A stretch of DNA of 64,000 bases from Adiantum capillus-veneris (GCA_014529385.2 CM043958.1:121676817-121740816); one strand, 5' to 3'; numbered from the stretch's first letter, positions 42,447-54,717 are shown. Notes: generated by a model from the letters alone, not told the origin. Made by a program: numbers and translations.

Positions 42447-42799
42447 ATGGCTGACAACAACATAGATGTGTTCAAGATGTTTGCTTTTGAGGTAGGATTG
42501 GATGGGGACAATTACCCTATGTGAGCTTATATGATGCAACATGTCCATGTGTCAAAGGGAATTTTCAATATTGTGCAAGGCATTGATGTACGTCCTGGTT
42601 TTGAGGATGTAGGTGACGGTGAGGATGTTGCAAGTTTTGGTGGTAGGATTACTACTGCTAGAGCTATTTTACCTAAGGCTGAGCAAGCTCGTTGGGATGT
42701 AAAATATGCACATGATCATTATTTGATTGCATTTTTTGTGAAGCGCACTATTACTCCTCATATTCGTTCAACAAAATCTGCAAAATAAGCTTGGGATAT
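42447..42799 (+). pseudogene. Ty1/copia Gag, 5' part, cut by element C
   Basis: ATG at 42447 begins a copia Gag N-terminus (MADNNIDVFKMFAFEVGLDG). TGA replaces the Trp expected in the YP-W-AYMM region, and TAA precedes AWDI. The domain ends abruptly where element C begins, after about 118 codons. The rest of this copia element is not seen on the other side of C. Confidence 0.7.
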
Positions 42800-43817
42800 T
42801 GTTAACTGAGTCAACGTCAGTTAACAGAAGCTGCTAAAGATCGAAGACCAAACACGTACAAATGCACATGAGAATGAATACAAAGAAGCAGTGAAGATTG
42901 CAGTTACACACTTTTCACATTTTTCCAAAATGGCCATGTGTTGTAATTTCTTGAATTATTTAGCCATTGTGATAATTGTAGCATGTTATGGGCTCAATAA
43001 GAGTTCCAAGGTGTAAATCATAGGTCAGTTAGTGTACCTAGGTTGTAGATACAATAAGTGTGGAGCCTTAAAGGTCTTGGGTGCTGGACATTATACATTT
43101 TACACCTTGGCTAAGGTATAAAAGCCAACTTTGTAAAGATTTTATTAAGTTTTGGATAAGAAATACACAATGTGAGCTAACGGCGCTCACTTGTCTCCTT
43201 CTTGCGCTCCCTAATCCCTCTCCGGTTGTCACATTGCAAATGCATTTGTTGTATTGCAACCGTAGGTAAGAGCTCTACGCATTGACGTAAGCCATTCACC
43301 GTATTTTGTAGCTTTTGGCGTCGCCGACCCGCGGCCTAATTTCATCATAACTAGGAATTTACACTTTTAAATTGAAAACTAAGTATAGGTGGGATATTGG
43401 GGCATCATTGCTAAGCATTCAGATGCATTCTGGGTCGAAAATGACTAGGTCAAAAATCCACTGCTGTTAATAATCGTGATTTTGGAACTTGACCTAAAGT
43501 GGGGGTTTGAGATCATAGACATGTGTGCTTAGGTCTTGTAAACTTGTCCTAGAAGTTTCATTATGTTTGGATGTCATTTGATGCTGTAAACAGATGTGAT
43601 TTGCTTACCCATGAGCGATTGGCTTTTGGTGATTTCAGTCACTTGAGTGTAGCCTAAGTTAGATGCGAGTTGTTAGTTGTTTTCCAAGAGATTGACAAGC
43701 TCTTGTAGCCTCTATGCACTAGTCGAGTCAGCTTTGTCCCATGGTTTGACAAATAAATCGTGGTTCTCGCTAATACTGCAATAAGATAGAATGGTGAGGT
43801 TAGACACGCGTCCCACA
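42800..43817 (+). repeat. 5' LTR of element C
   Basis: 1018 bp with a TATAAAAG box at 43117-43124. It contains a decayed palindrome AATCGTGATT at 43472-43481, where the 3' LTR has AATCGCGATT. Confidence 0.85.
43117..43124 (+). promoter_or_regulatory. TATA box in 5' LTR of element C
   Basis: TATAAAAG, conserved at 59952-59959 in the 3' LTR. Confidence 0.55.
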
Positions 43818-43819
43818 TT

Positions 43820-43837
43820 TGGCGCCGCTGCCGGGGA
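43820..43837 (+). promoter_or_regulatory. Primer-binding site of element C (Asp-tRNA type)
   Basis: TGGCGCCGCTGCCGGGGA two bases after the LTR, one mismatch from the Athila/Tat site for tRNA-Asp. Confidence 0.85.
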
Positions 43838-44476
43838 CGAATAGACCTAAACTAGGGAAAACAAGAGCGTCGTGCATAGTTTTCCATTAACTTCCTTTAG
43901 GTTCACCTAGATTAAATTTTTTTTTTAGAAACCGCATAGCTTAAGATTGTCGTCTTTTGCTGTGTAGAGGTAGCTGGGAGGTAAGTTGTACTTGTCGAGC
44001 GCCTTTAAGATTGTAGGATTGTAAAGATAGAGTAGGATTTTGAGAATGATTGGAAGACGAGACAAGTCTTAAGATCAATGCTCTAAAAACCATAAAAAAC
44101 AAGAAAACAAGTGTTTGTGGATACTTCCACAACCCATTGCATGAGAATCTAGGAGTAGGGTAAGTAGGATCCTTGGTGGATTTCAAAACATTGCTCTCTT
44201 TGAAAGAATCAAGTGTGAGTTGTTATTGGAAGTTGCAAAATTTTAGGTCTATGGCTAGAAACAGCACGAAAAGACTCCAAAGCACTCAATCCGACTGGAG
44301 AGTAAGCTTAAAAGTTGTATGAACCAGTGGGTAAGCTCAAGGACACTTCGAGGTAAAATTTTCAAGAGTTGGCCAAAACTCAGATTATTTACTTTTTCTT
44401 GATATTTTAGGCCAAATTAAGTTTTGACTTGATTTATAGGGTCAAAATAGATCATGAAAAGACTGTCCAGTGAGAA
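43838..44476 (+). other. Element C leader, first part
   Basis: Noncoding, between the primer site and inserted element D. Its end (GATCATGAAAAGACTGTCC) matches a repeat unit at about 49545-49560 in the second part of the leader. Confidence 0.6.
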
Positions 44477-45146
44477 TGTTACGAGACTGGGCACCCTCCT
44501 GTTGTAGTGGTTAGCTGCAATTGGGATAGCTAGCGTAATAGTTAATTATGTGCTGTCTATTTATTTTCTAATTGAGTTGATGATGGATTTTGTAGAGTGG
44601 AATGCGGGGAGTTGATGACGAGGCGTCGGCAATTACTCTTGGCCATTTTATATTTGCACAATATTTTAGAATCTCATTTCAATAAGCCACTATGGCTCTA
44701 TAAATAATTGTAGTGGGAAATGGGTCATGCAAGAACTAATGAGCTTCACTCATTTACAAAAGTGAAGTGGTTGTAAAAAGAGGGGCCTCAATTTTTGGCA
44801 CCTTAAACTCAAAATAATATATTAAATACCAACTCCACAAGAGAGGTGCTGTGGAGTTTGGGGCTGGATTTAGGTCTTTCTCTTGCAGATTCTCTTCTCT
44901 ACTCTCTTATGCTATGGTTATTTTGTTGTGTACTCTCTAATCTACTCTCCATCCCTTACACATCTCTTACACTCTCTTACAAGCATGTCTATGTCAATTC
45001 TATGCTTACTGTGTGTGTGTGTGTGTGTGTCATAGTCTAGGTGTGAGTATGTGTGCTTGGAAATTGGAAGAAGAGGTGGACAGGTTGATGGTGATGCTTG
45101 GGAGCTTTTGTTGAATAGTTTAAACGGTCGATCTCCCCCTCTTCTC
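44477..45146 (+). repeat. 5' LTR of element D, 3' end deleted
   Basis: It matches 47852-48513 and then stops at CTCTTCTC. The next bases, CAGAGC, are the tail of an initiator-Met primer site, so a short deletion removed the LTR end and the start of the primer site. A TG repeat at 45010-45030 is longer than in the 3' LTR. Confidence 0.75.
44699..44706 (+). promoter_or_regulatory. TATA box in LTR of element D
   Basis: TATAAATA, also at 48074-48081 in the other LTR. Confidence 0.5.
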
Positions 45147-45151
45147 AGAGC

Positions 45152-47515
45152 GAAGGTTCATGGAAACCGACAACTTGATTGTCGAATTTTAAAGAGGGAT
45201 TTTCAAGCTTGCAGCATCGGGTTTGCAAATCGAGGCTTAATCGATGATCAATTGAAAATCGACCAATTAAATCACGCTTATCGATCATCAAAATTTGGTA
45301 TGTCAAACTCTAAATTTAAATTAACGGCTAAATCTTGTGGATTGTGAAGGCAGAAGAGTGAGAATCGAAGAAGCAAGAGATTTTGAAGATATTGATGAAG
45401 CATGCATAAGAAATTCGGCATCAGAGTTCTTTGAAGGAGAATTTTGAACAGTTGAGTTCGGCATAGATAGAGAAAAAAAAAACAAAAGGAAACTGAATTT
45501 GAAGAAGCTCGGGAAGGCCGACCTTGGTTTAGGAAGAGAGAAAAGTTCTCATTTGGAATTGAAAGGAAGCAAGTCCAAGTCCACTTCATTTGCATGTATG
45601 GACAAGCTTAAAACTAGAGTTTGAAGGGCCTCAAGGATTTACCCCAACAATTCTCAAAACCCTCATCCATTAGAAGGAATTGGGATTTAATAGTCGTTGG
45701 TGATATTTGGTTCTCCCGGCTTGTCGATAAGCTTTCACAGAAATTGACCCTTACATCCGACAGGTTCTAGTGGACGAGCTACATCAAATTCAGTATGGCA
45801 GTCATATCGCCCAAGCCTTACAAAGTTCTTTTTTGTCTTCTACAAGCGGGTACTCCTTTCTCTGCTCGTTATCAACTTTCATGCAAGTTATTTTCGTACG
45901 TTGAAAGGGAAAGGTGTCAATGAAAAGTCCTTCCAAAAAAAAGCAATGGTCATAAAGTGATTGAACATTGGCCGGAGTGTTTTAATTTAAATCTATGGTA
46001 TAACTTACAATCTCAAAGCTGTATCAAACCCTATCAATTTAAAGCCTTGTGGAATAACTAATAAGTTTACAAAGACCTTTGCTTTTTCCCTTAAGGCTAT
46101 AAGCCATAAAATTTAAACCCTTTTCCTACATACAAGGAAAACTTCTCTTGGTCGGTGATTTTGAGAAATCCCACCAAAAACTTCTCAAGCTCGACAAAAC
46201 CTCAAATTCCATGTTCTTAAAAAAAAAGAAACTATTTAGGCAAACATACCATGCCACAACAAAGCCTCTCCCATCACTTGACAACACGACTTACTCTTGA
46301 TTTTTTGAGGAAGAGTATCTCTATGCATCGAAGACCTCCCAACTGAAGGAAGAAGTAAGCATCCGCTCTTTTACAAAGGAACATGGCGAGCCGGCCGTGA
46401 CCACAACTCAATGAGAAGGTATCTCTCTTTCCACGTAATGGCGAGACAAACCACACCAATAAGTTCTCTCTGCTATTGTCATACACCGCTCCAAGGAACT
46501 CTATGCCTCTTGAGTCTTATTTGAACATGGCCACCAAGTTGACAAGTCAGTAGGAAATTGGTTTGCGAATGGAACTTAGAGTCAAACGATGATGTCATAG
46601 TCATGCCGGGCCAATGATCACCTCAATACGAGTCTACATATCAAATAAATTGATAAGTATCTATTCTAATGTTAAATTTTTTTTTTTCAATGACCTACTT
46701 TGAATTTTTCAAGGGTTATCAATTTATAGTTTTTACGTCAAAAATCTAAGCATCTTCTTACCATTGTCCGTACCATTTCTCTCCCTACACCCTTGGAAGC
46801 TATCCACTCTATAAGTCGCCAGATTGGATTTGTTTTGGTCATATGACATGCCAAGTTTGTGTTTCTGAATATGATTGTTCACTTTTTTGTAGCTAAGCAT
46901 TGATGATTCCACGTTACTGATGAAGGCACAAAAGCCACTTTTAGTTTTAATGTTGACAGACCGCAAAAGCAATCTCTCTCCAGTGAAGATGAGTCAAGCA
47001 TTCTAAACTTCCAAACAAATAAACTCAAGATAAGTATCTGCTTTGCAATCATTTACACTCTTATCAAAAACCCAAATGACAAGTTATTGACGTGTGATAA
47101 ATTTACATCACTGAATTATTTACTACTTATGTGCTAACATCATTTGAAGATAGAAACCTGTCTGTATAACAAATACACCAATTTCTTCATAATAGCATTT
47201 ACTTATTTGATAGAAAAGTGAAGCTTAACAAGTTGCTATGGTATTGCATATCTTGTAGCTTTGGGCTGGCCCTAGCACGTACTAAATTCTTGGTAAAGTT
47301 TTCTTTTCAGATAATCACACTTGTGGCCACCTTCTGTGCCAGCTTCTATGGTTGTAATGCAGAATATGCTAGGCATGAGGACTCTTAAGATCTTGTGCAT
47401 TCTCCATGTCCTTAGCTCATGCTTGGATACTCACTCTACTTTGGATCATGGTGTTTATCTCAACAAGAAGCTTAACCTTGTAATGTATTTTAGTAGTTAA
47501 TTACCTTCACACAGG
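45152..47515 (+). other. Element D internal region, noncoding
   Basis: About 2.4 kb without recognisable Gag, protease, RT or integrase in any frame. A minus-strand 105-codon frame at 45278-45595 shows no motif. Confidence 0.5.
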
Positions 47516-47803
47516 CACATTTACAATACTTTTCACATTAGCCTTTTAAGACCTTTCAGAGGACCCCTACCTACACACCACATTTATGAAGACCCACCTT
47601 CACTTGTAGACCAAGAAGAAAAACTCATCCCTAACAAAATAGTTGATCATGAGACCACTACTACACGCACTGGAATAGTTTATAAGCATTACCTTTTGAC
47701 TTTCAAGGGACACCCTAGAGAGGATGCCAAATGGATGCCTGAAATGTTTTTTCACAACTTCCCCGACCTTCTTCACAGTTTCCATCACTCACGGTCCAGT
47801 TGA
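47516..47803 (+). pseudogene. Element D pol C-terminus with chromodomain
   Basis: An uninterrupted stretch of 95 codons reads FHISLLRPFRGPLP, the conserved segment after integrase. A chromodomain core follows (GIVYKHYLLTFKGHPREDAKW), given here only as its landmarks YKHYLLTFKG and EDAKWMP. It ends at TGA 47801-47803, about 40 bp before the polypurine tract. Nothing of the integrase core remains upstream. It has no start codon of its own and is a remnant. It shows that D derives from a chromovirus, unlike its host C. Confidence 0.75.
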
Positions 47804-47840
47804 TTTCTCTATTGAGCAACTGAGGACAGTTGCTATCCCT

Positions 47841-47851
47841 GGTGGGAGGGA
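47841..47851 (+). promoter_or_regulatory. Polypurine tract of element D
   Basis: GGTGGGAGGGA directly abuts the 3' LTR. Confidence 0.75.
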
Positions 47852-48519
47852 TGTTACGAGACTAGGCACCCTCCTGTTGTAGTGGTTAGCTCCAATTGGA
47901 ATAGCCGGCGTAATGGTTAATTATGTGCTGTCTATTCATTTTCTAATTGAGTTAATGATGGATTTTGTAGAGTGGAATGCGGGGAGTTGATGACGAGGCT
48001 TCGGCAATTACTCTTGGCCATTTTATATTTGCATAGTATTTTAGAATCTCATTTCAATAAGCCACTATGGATCTATAAATAATTGTAGTGGGAACTGGGT
48101 CATGCAAGAACTAATGAGCTTCACTCATTTACAAAAGTGAAGTGGTTGTAAAAAGAGGGGCCTCAATTTTTGGCACCTTAAACTCAAAATAATATATTTA
48201 ATACCAACTCCACAAGAGAGGTGCCGTGGAGTTTGGGGCTGGATTTAGGCCTTTCTCTTGCAGATTCTCTTCTCTACTCTCTTATGCTATGGTTATTTTG
48301 TTGTGTACTCTCTAATATACTCTCCATCCCTTACACATCTCTTACACTCTCTTACAAGCATGTCTATGTCAATTCTATGTTTACTGTGTGTGTGTGTCAT
48401 AGTCTAGGTGTGAGTGTGTGAGCTTGGAAATTGGAAGAAGAGGTGGACAGGTTGATGGTGATGCTTGGGAGCTTTTGTTGAATGGTTTAAGCGGTCGATC
48501 TCCCCCTCTTCTCCCAACA
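47852..48519 (+). repeat. 3' LTR of element D
   Basis: 668 bp, from TGTTACGAGAC to CCCAACA. It retains the end that the 5' copy lost. Confidence 0.8.
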
Positions 48520-50732
48520 CAGAAAGTTCAAAAAAGTGTCAGTTTTGGGCAAAAAGTTAATAATCGCGATTATTAACTTTCAGCTCAAATTTGACCAAGG
48601 TTCATACCATTGACTCCTTGCATGTGTACAAACAACTTTTGTGAAGGCACAAACGATTTGGATCACCAAATTGGATCAAACCATGGTGCCCCTAGGATTA
48701 CATCCTCATGATTGAGAGGAGAGATAAAGAAGTCCTCTTTGTCCACATAGTTTGCACTGACTTTTTGAAACTTGAGTCTAAATTGAAGAAAAATTTGTCC
48801 AAACTTGATGAAATTTGATTCGTAGGCTTATATTGATGTGATAAACATGTGTACATGATCACTTGACAAAAAAGATGCAAAAAGTTGCCAGTTGTAAATA
48901 ATCGCGATTATTTATATCTGCCCCATTTTTGAACTTTTTTGACCAAGTCAGCATACCACTAGTTTTACCATGTTGTAATAAGCCCACAAACCAAATTTGG
49001 TAAGATTTGGATCATTGGATTGAAAATTGTGATCAATATTGCAAAGTCAGTCTGGGGACAGAAAACTGGTGACCATTTGACCAAAAGTTGTCCAAACTTG
49101 ATGAAACTTGGCTAGAGACCTTAACTTGAGGTGCTTAACAGATCTGTGTCAAGATTGGAACAAAAGCTTGTAAAAAAATAGCAGAAGTAAATAATCGTGA
49201 TTATTTACATCTGCTCCAAAAATTGACAATCTTGCATGTTTGGGCATACCACAAGGTTAAGCACATCAAGTAGACCTCACAAATCCATTTTGGTGAAATT
49301 TGGATCACAAAAGTGAGACTTAAGCCAGATTAACTTTTGGCTCAAAACTGATCAAGGTTGATACCATAGACTCTAAGCATGAGTGCAAACATCTTTTGTG
49401 AAGGCTCATAGAGTTTGGATCACAAAACAGACTAAAAACTTGGTAAAAATTGAAATCTGTACTGATTGTCGAGAAATTGAGTCTGACTTGATGAATCTTG
49501 TCCAAATTAAGTTTTAACTTGATTCATAGGCTCAAAATAGATCATAAAAAGACTGTCTAAGAAAAAAGCTAAAAAAATTGTTCATTTTAGGTCAAAAGTT
49601 AATAATCGTGATTATTAACTTTTGGCTCAAAATTGATAAAGGTTGATACCATAGACTCTAAGCATGATTGCAAACATCTTTTGTGAAGGCTCATAAAGTT
49701 TGGATCACAAAACAGACCAAAACCTTGATAAAAACTGAAATCTGTACTGAATGTCGAGAACTTGAGTGTGACTTGGTAAATCTTGTTCAAATTCAGTGAA
49801 ACTTGACTCATAGGCTTATCTTGATGTGTTAAACAAGTATACATGCTCAGATGACCAAAAATTACTAAAAGTAAATAATCGTGATTATTTACTTTTGAAA
49901 AAAAAGTTTTAAAAAAATGATGTAAATAATTGCGATTATTTACATTTGCTCCAGAATTGAGAAATTTTGCACAACTGAGTATACCACAGAGTCAAGCACA
50001 TCAAGTAGACTCCACAAATCAAATTTGGTGAAATTTGGATCACAAATTTGAGACTTAAGCTAAATTCTTGGAATTAGAGTCTGCGGACACTAAACAATTG
50101 ATAACTTGGACAAATCTTGATCAAACTCAACCAAACTTGTCCAGAGACCACAACAAGGGAATTACTTGGCAAAACAAGCCTAAAAAGTGTAGAAACTGAG
50201 AAAAGTAAATAACCAAGATTATTTACTTTTGAGCTCCAGAAACAAGATTTTGGACTTTTGAGCTTGTACAGCGCTAGAACAACATAATACAAGGCCACTG
50301 GTCAATTTTGGGTTCCATCGTATCCAAATCGATACCTCTTAACCCAGTTTCAAGTTACAGATTAGTCCTTTAGCTCCTTCCAAGGATAGAATTTGGAAAT
50401 CTCATTTGCTGACTCACTTAGCTCAGATTGAAGAACCAGGTTGTAGGCAAAGAATTGGGAGCTTGACAAGAGCTAAATTCAAGTCAAGTGGAAAAAACAG
50501 ATAAAAATCTAGTCTGTAGGTTAGGTTATTCAAGGCCTAGATTGTCATCATTTCAAAGACTGCAATCAATTCTGACACTTTCGAGCTAGAGTTAAGTAAC
50601 TCTTGTGAGTCTAAGAGAAATCAACTACCAAAAGTACTTTGGCAAAAGTAGTTTTATCAAACCCGAGCAGAAGATTTTTTGCTAATCAATACCAAAATCT
50701 ACTAGGAGACAGTTTTTACAGAACCATTTGAC
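48520..50732 (+). other. Element C leader, second part, built of degenerate repeats
   Basis: No coding signal. Segments recur at about 285 bp (GGTTGATACCATAGACTC near 49355 and 49640) and about 740 bp (AGCACATCAAGTAGAC near 49260 and 49994). Seven long AT-rich palindromes are spread through it. Antisense frames here are shadows. Confidence 0.65.
48553..50230 (+). repeat. Seven dispersed palindromes around ATCGCGAT
   Basis: Palindromes occur at 48553-48580 (28 bp, perfect), 48895-48914 (20 bp, perfect), 49187-49208, 49593-49624, 49867-49894, 49921-49942 and 50201-50230. The first two keep the core ATCGCGAT. Three have ATCGTGAT, one ATTGCGAT and the last a more eroded centre, while the AT-rich arms (GTAAATAATC or GTTAATAATC and complements) stay paired. 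Confidence 0.8.
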
Positions 50733-53134
50733 ATGGACTCATCTCGAGCTGAGAGTTCAAGTACAACAGAGCAAGCCAGTAGCAGTGGTAACACATGTAC
50801 AAGTGCAACATAACAGATTTTACAGCTTTATGGCTACAATGGAGATAAAGTCTTGTATACAGATTCAAAAGGCCATATATACTTGATGAACAACAAAAGC
50901 AACACAGGAGCCAAGATCCTACAGATCAGAGTGAAGCCAGATTTAGAGAACTCCCAGATGTTCACAGACTTCACTGAAGACAGGTATTCCAAACTCAAAG
51001 ATGAAGTGCACATAGAGGTGCAAAAAATCAACCCAAGTGTTTATTCAAAAATCTGTACAAGCCAGCAAAACATATAGTTAGTGCATATGCCATCAGGGTC
51101 ATTGTACATGGATTACAGTGGTCATATCTATAATCAAGAACCAGAATGAAAGATCCAACAGATCAATCAATTGAAGCCAGTCTAATTGGAGAACCGAGCC
51201 AAAGACGGTACAAAGGTCAAGATGGAGCACTCTACAACTTGATGCTTAGTGTTTTAAAAGAAGATGCCGACAACTTGGCCAGCATAGACGTAGAAACTTC
51301 TCAACTAGAGCTTGACATGACAGAACCAAATGAAATACCACCAGTCATGGCGTATTGCTCAGATTGTGGATGAAAAGGTGGGCATTTTTCTGAAGATTGT
51401 CCAAGAAATCCCGACAACAGGGACATATCAACCGCCAAGCAAGGTACATAGAAAAATGAAAATGTGAATCTCGATGTAAGTGCATTTAACTCGTCACTTT
51501 TCATGCAATCGGATGATTCTGCATTACCATTAGAAGCGTCGGTAAAAACACTGCAATCACAAAATTAACAGAAAGATGCACAGGCACTTGAAAAGCTTAA
51601 AATTGATTCTTTGAACAACAAATTCTTGCATGAATTTAGTAAAGGTGTTGAGATATCACCAAAGGGTGAAAAGACTGTTAGGTTTGCAAATGATTTTGCA
51701 TCCACTACCACAAGTATGCAATCATTCACGAGTGTAAGGGAGACATCAGACAGAATGATGTTAGATTTGTATGGTACACATAATTCATATGCACACTATG
51801 TAGACCAAAAAGGGAAACTATACAAAAAGAATCAACCAGTGTTTGAACGACCCACATACCAACTCATAGAAGTGCGTCCAGTGATAGATCAGAAAGGGTG
51901 GTTCATTTCAAAGGAAATAATCTATTATAGCCCATCCTCTCTAGAGCTGAAGGATATTACCCGAGTGAACCCAGAAATCTGTTCAGAGACAAATTCTCCT
52001 CCATTAGATATCAAGCTTCGATGTTGTGACCAAACGAGCATATACTTTGACCAAAATAGTCATAGATATAGACGAGAGTCTAGCATTTATGATGCCTTGG
52101 GTCATGAAACCACATAAGCTCATATCATAGGAGACCCATGGGATGGACAATATCAGGGTAAATATAATGCTATCTACAGCTTGACTTGGGAAATAATTTG
52201 TCATGTTTCAGGGAGATACATAGGAAACTACGCAGAAGGTTTACAGATGCCAAACATCAACAGTGCTACCCAAAGTGTACCATCACAATCCCAAAAGGTG
52301 AGACTCAACCAGAGCCAAACAGTTTTGAGCTCTCACAATGAAGTAGGCTATAGTGATCACCCTAGGAAGGGGTAGCTGCAAATTCATCAAGCTCAGCTCT
52401 AGTACCAGAAAATGCTACACCAGTTAGAAGCCCAGGAACTTCTAGCCAGTAGACCCCTTCAAAGCAGAAACCCATGAAAGATTATATGGTTGTTGGAAGT
52501 TTTCCATTGATCCAGATCCCATCAAAATCTGCAAAAAAACAAATCTTCTATGAAGATCATCGGGGACAAAAGTTTCAGTTGATCTCCACAAGTCAAAGTC
52601 AAAAGCCGAGAAATTCCATAGTGTTCAAACAGTTGCATGAGACCAAGCTCGCATATGCATATCAAGATGCACATGGTAACGAATATCAGCTAGATCCTGA
52701 CCTTGTACAAACCCATGTGGATGGTACGGCTGAAGTCAAAGACTATTTGAAGATGATGCAAAGCCTCAAGTTGCCAGAACAGGTTGCAAAAAAGTCAAAG
52801 TCAATGGAGCTAAAGTCTAGAAAGCTACACAAAGGTCATCACCGAAATCTCCTCCGAAGAGATAGATTCTGCCAGAAGTACAATGGATCTTCTAAGATCA
52901 AGGGTTACTCAGATGCAGGAGGACAATGCTTATCAATTGTTACAGACAAAAAGTGCAGTATCACAGTCAATGGATTCGACATCGATTGAAGCAGGTGGTC
53001 AAAGCAAACAAAATGCAGATAAAGTTCAACCAAAGGATGTTGCCATAGAAAAAGAAGTCAATTCAGACACAGATCCTGAGAGATCAAGTGCAACATTGTT
53101 AATGAAAACGAAGAAAAGCTGTCAAGAGAAGTAA
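50733..53134 (+). pseudogene. Element C Gag remnant with Y-D-G-Y repeats
   Basis: ATG at 50733 opens a Ser/Thr-rich start, with TAA at 50811-50813 but continuous frame to 51077. Further pieces run 51146-52375 (one frame with several stops), 52474-52989 and 52883-53134. A zinc knuckle lies at about 51352-51403 (CSDC, then KGGHFSEDC) with a TGA inside, matching the second knuckle of element B. Eight copies of a motif like Y-x-D-x-x-G-x-x-Y-x-L are spread before and after the knuckle. Lys/Glu-rich tails follow. Relation to Gag of A and B is by the knuckle, the motif and order. No capsid motif was recognised with confidence. Confidence 0.6.
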
Positions 53135-53163
53135 AGCTAGATTTTCAGTTAGACAAGAACCTC

Positions 53164-53895
53164 ATGTCTTTTCGCACTTGCAAAAGATGTGGCGAACCAC
53201 AGCTGGAAGATGCTAATGAATATGTGAGCATATGTGGAGACAAACGAGCAAAATGCTGGGGAATCATCTCCACCGCCATTGAAGTAAGTTCACAGATCAT
53301 TACAACCCAATTCTATGTGATCACAGCAAAAGATATGTCAGACAACATTATCATGGGAATGCCAATGGCCCAGAAGATGTTAGAGATATAGAATTCAAAC
53401 ATGACGGATTCATCACAGAAATCAAAGAATGAAGACCAAGACTGGTCACCCGCGAACGACAGCACAAAGTCCTCAAGCACGGTTAAAATAGGGACCAATG
53501 CCAAAGCAAAGCTTATTGAAGATGATTCATCTCCATCAGACAGAACTTCAAAAGAGCTTAAAGCAAATCAGACAATAGCGAGTGCAAATCAAACAGAGCA
53601 AAGGGCAACCACAATAGCTATTGAGCAAATAATACCATCAAAGCTAGAAGTTAAAAAGAACAGGGTTGCAAAAAACCAAGAAGCAATAGGAATCCCAAAG
53701 ATCAATCACTCATTGCCAGCTAAATCATCTGACGAAAGTCAAATTGGAAAACAGAGTCTCAAGCCACCCTCCATAGAGACACAGCTAGATGAAGATGAGA
53801 CCATGGAAAAATCAAGACAAAGATCTTCAATAGAACCAAAAATGCCAGATTCAGAGTTGCAAAATTCACAAGGATCGAAGACTAGCCTTGAATAA
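53164..53895 (+). pseudogene. Retropepsin-like fragment and Ser/Lys-rich tail of element C
   Basis: Frame 53164-53391 starts with a Cys pair (CKRCGEP) and ends FYVITAKDMSDNIIMGMPM, which resembles the second hallmark of retropepsins and the corresponding part of the element B ORF at 37145 (DEDMNETMILGIPW). The active-site half is not visible. The next frame, 53401-53895, is Ser/Lys/Glu-rich and low in structure. Because it sits directly after Gag with no RT between, it may be either the normal protease or the post-integrase ORF after loss of pol. Confidence 0.45.
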
Positions 53896-54218
53896 AAAGG
53901 TAAGGCCAAAGTGGAACCTCCATCAATTGGAAAAGAAGGTGTGAAATCAATATGCTTCTTCAAGCAAATTAGGCTTTCAAAACTTCGAGTCAACTACTGA
54001 CCCAACTGAAAGCTTAATGGAGACACCCGGAAAAGCAAAGGCATATCAGCCAAAGTACTCAAGAAAGCAAAGTTAAGCAAGTGTTCGTTCCGAGCAATTT
54101 AGTCAAAGTCAATGATTCGGTTTGGATTAAAGACAAGAAATCAACACAGAAAGCCAAACACATGGGATGGATAGCATCACAATGGAGCTTAAAAGAACAA
54201 GAGTACTATGGAGGTAAC
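53896..54218 (+). other. Element C coding remnant, Trp/Lys-rich
   Basis: Short frames with VWIKDKKS and GWIASQW near 54118-54190 resemble the Trp/Lys-rich tail of element B near 37660-37790. The stretch is broken at 54219 by what looks like another insertion. Confidence 0.4.
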
Positions 54219-54709
54219 TGTAAGGTTTTCAGTTTCTGAAACCTTAAAGATTATATAAAGCTTAATCAAACTGATATAATTATTGAAAAAGAAATGTAGA
54301 ATTGCCCGACCATGGCAAATATTGATATTTTTGGAATCTTAAGCAGAGCAAACCCCGGGCTAGAAATTTTCAGATCTAAATTCGGACAAAAACTGACCCC
54401 CCTAGTCCTTCCGGAAGATTCAATGTAAATTAAATTATTAAGAAAAATTGAAGGGTTGCAGTAATCATTTAAGCATAGACTTTATTAAAGGCCTCCCAGA
54501 CATTTACAAGATATTTTACCAATTAAGCAAAAATAGGTCAAAATATAGCAGAATTGACATTTTAAAAGCTGGCAGGTAATGGGAGGGTCATCACTGACCT
54601 GCCAGGGACTCATTTAGCAGAAACGGGCATTTTTTGACTTGCTGGGGACTGCTTGAACTGCAAGCAACTGCTTTTTACAGCCTGTGAGAGCTTGTGAGTG
54701 CCAGAAAAA

Positions 54710-54717
54710 TATAAATA
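54710..54717 (+). promoter_or_regulatory. TATA box before CT repeat
   Basis: TATAAATA followed about 50 bp later by CTCTCTCTCTCTC, a typical plant promoter/leader arrangement. Confidence 0.45.

Larger units (their letters stand above)
44477..48519 (+). mobile_element. Element D: internally deleted chromovirus nested in C
   Basis: Two LTRs of about 670 bp (44477-45146 and 47852-48519) start TGTTACGAGAC, and the 3' one ends CCCAACA. Flanks are GAGAA (44472-44476) and CAGAA (48520-48524), a target duplication with one mismatch. The interruption falls in a leader repeat of C whose other copy is uninterrupted near 49555. Only the last part of pol survives inside, so D is a deletion derivative. 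The LTRs differ by several percent by eye. Confidence 0.8.

Noticed and set aside
45010-45030. TG microsatellite as a possible regulatory Z-DNA element
   Set aside because: It is a simple repeat that differs in length between the two D LTRs; nothing else supports a role.
48553-50230. CRISPR-like array, because of regularly placed palindromes
   Set aside because: Spacing is irregular, the intervening sequence is itself repetitive and related, and the setting is a plant retroelement leader.
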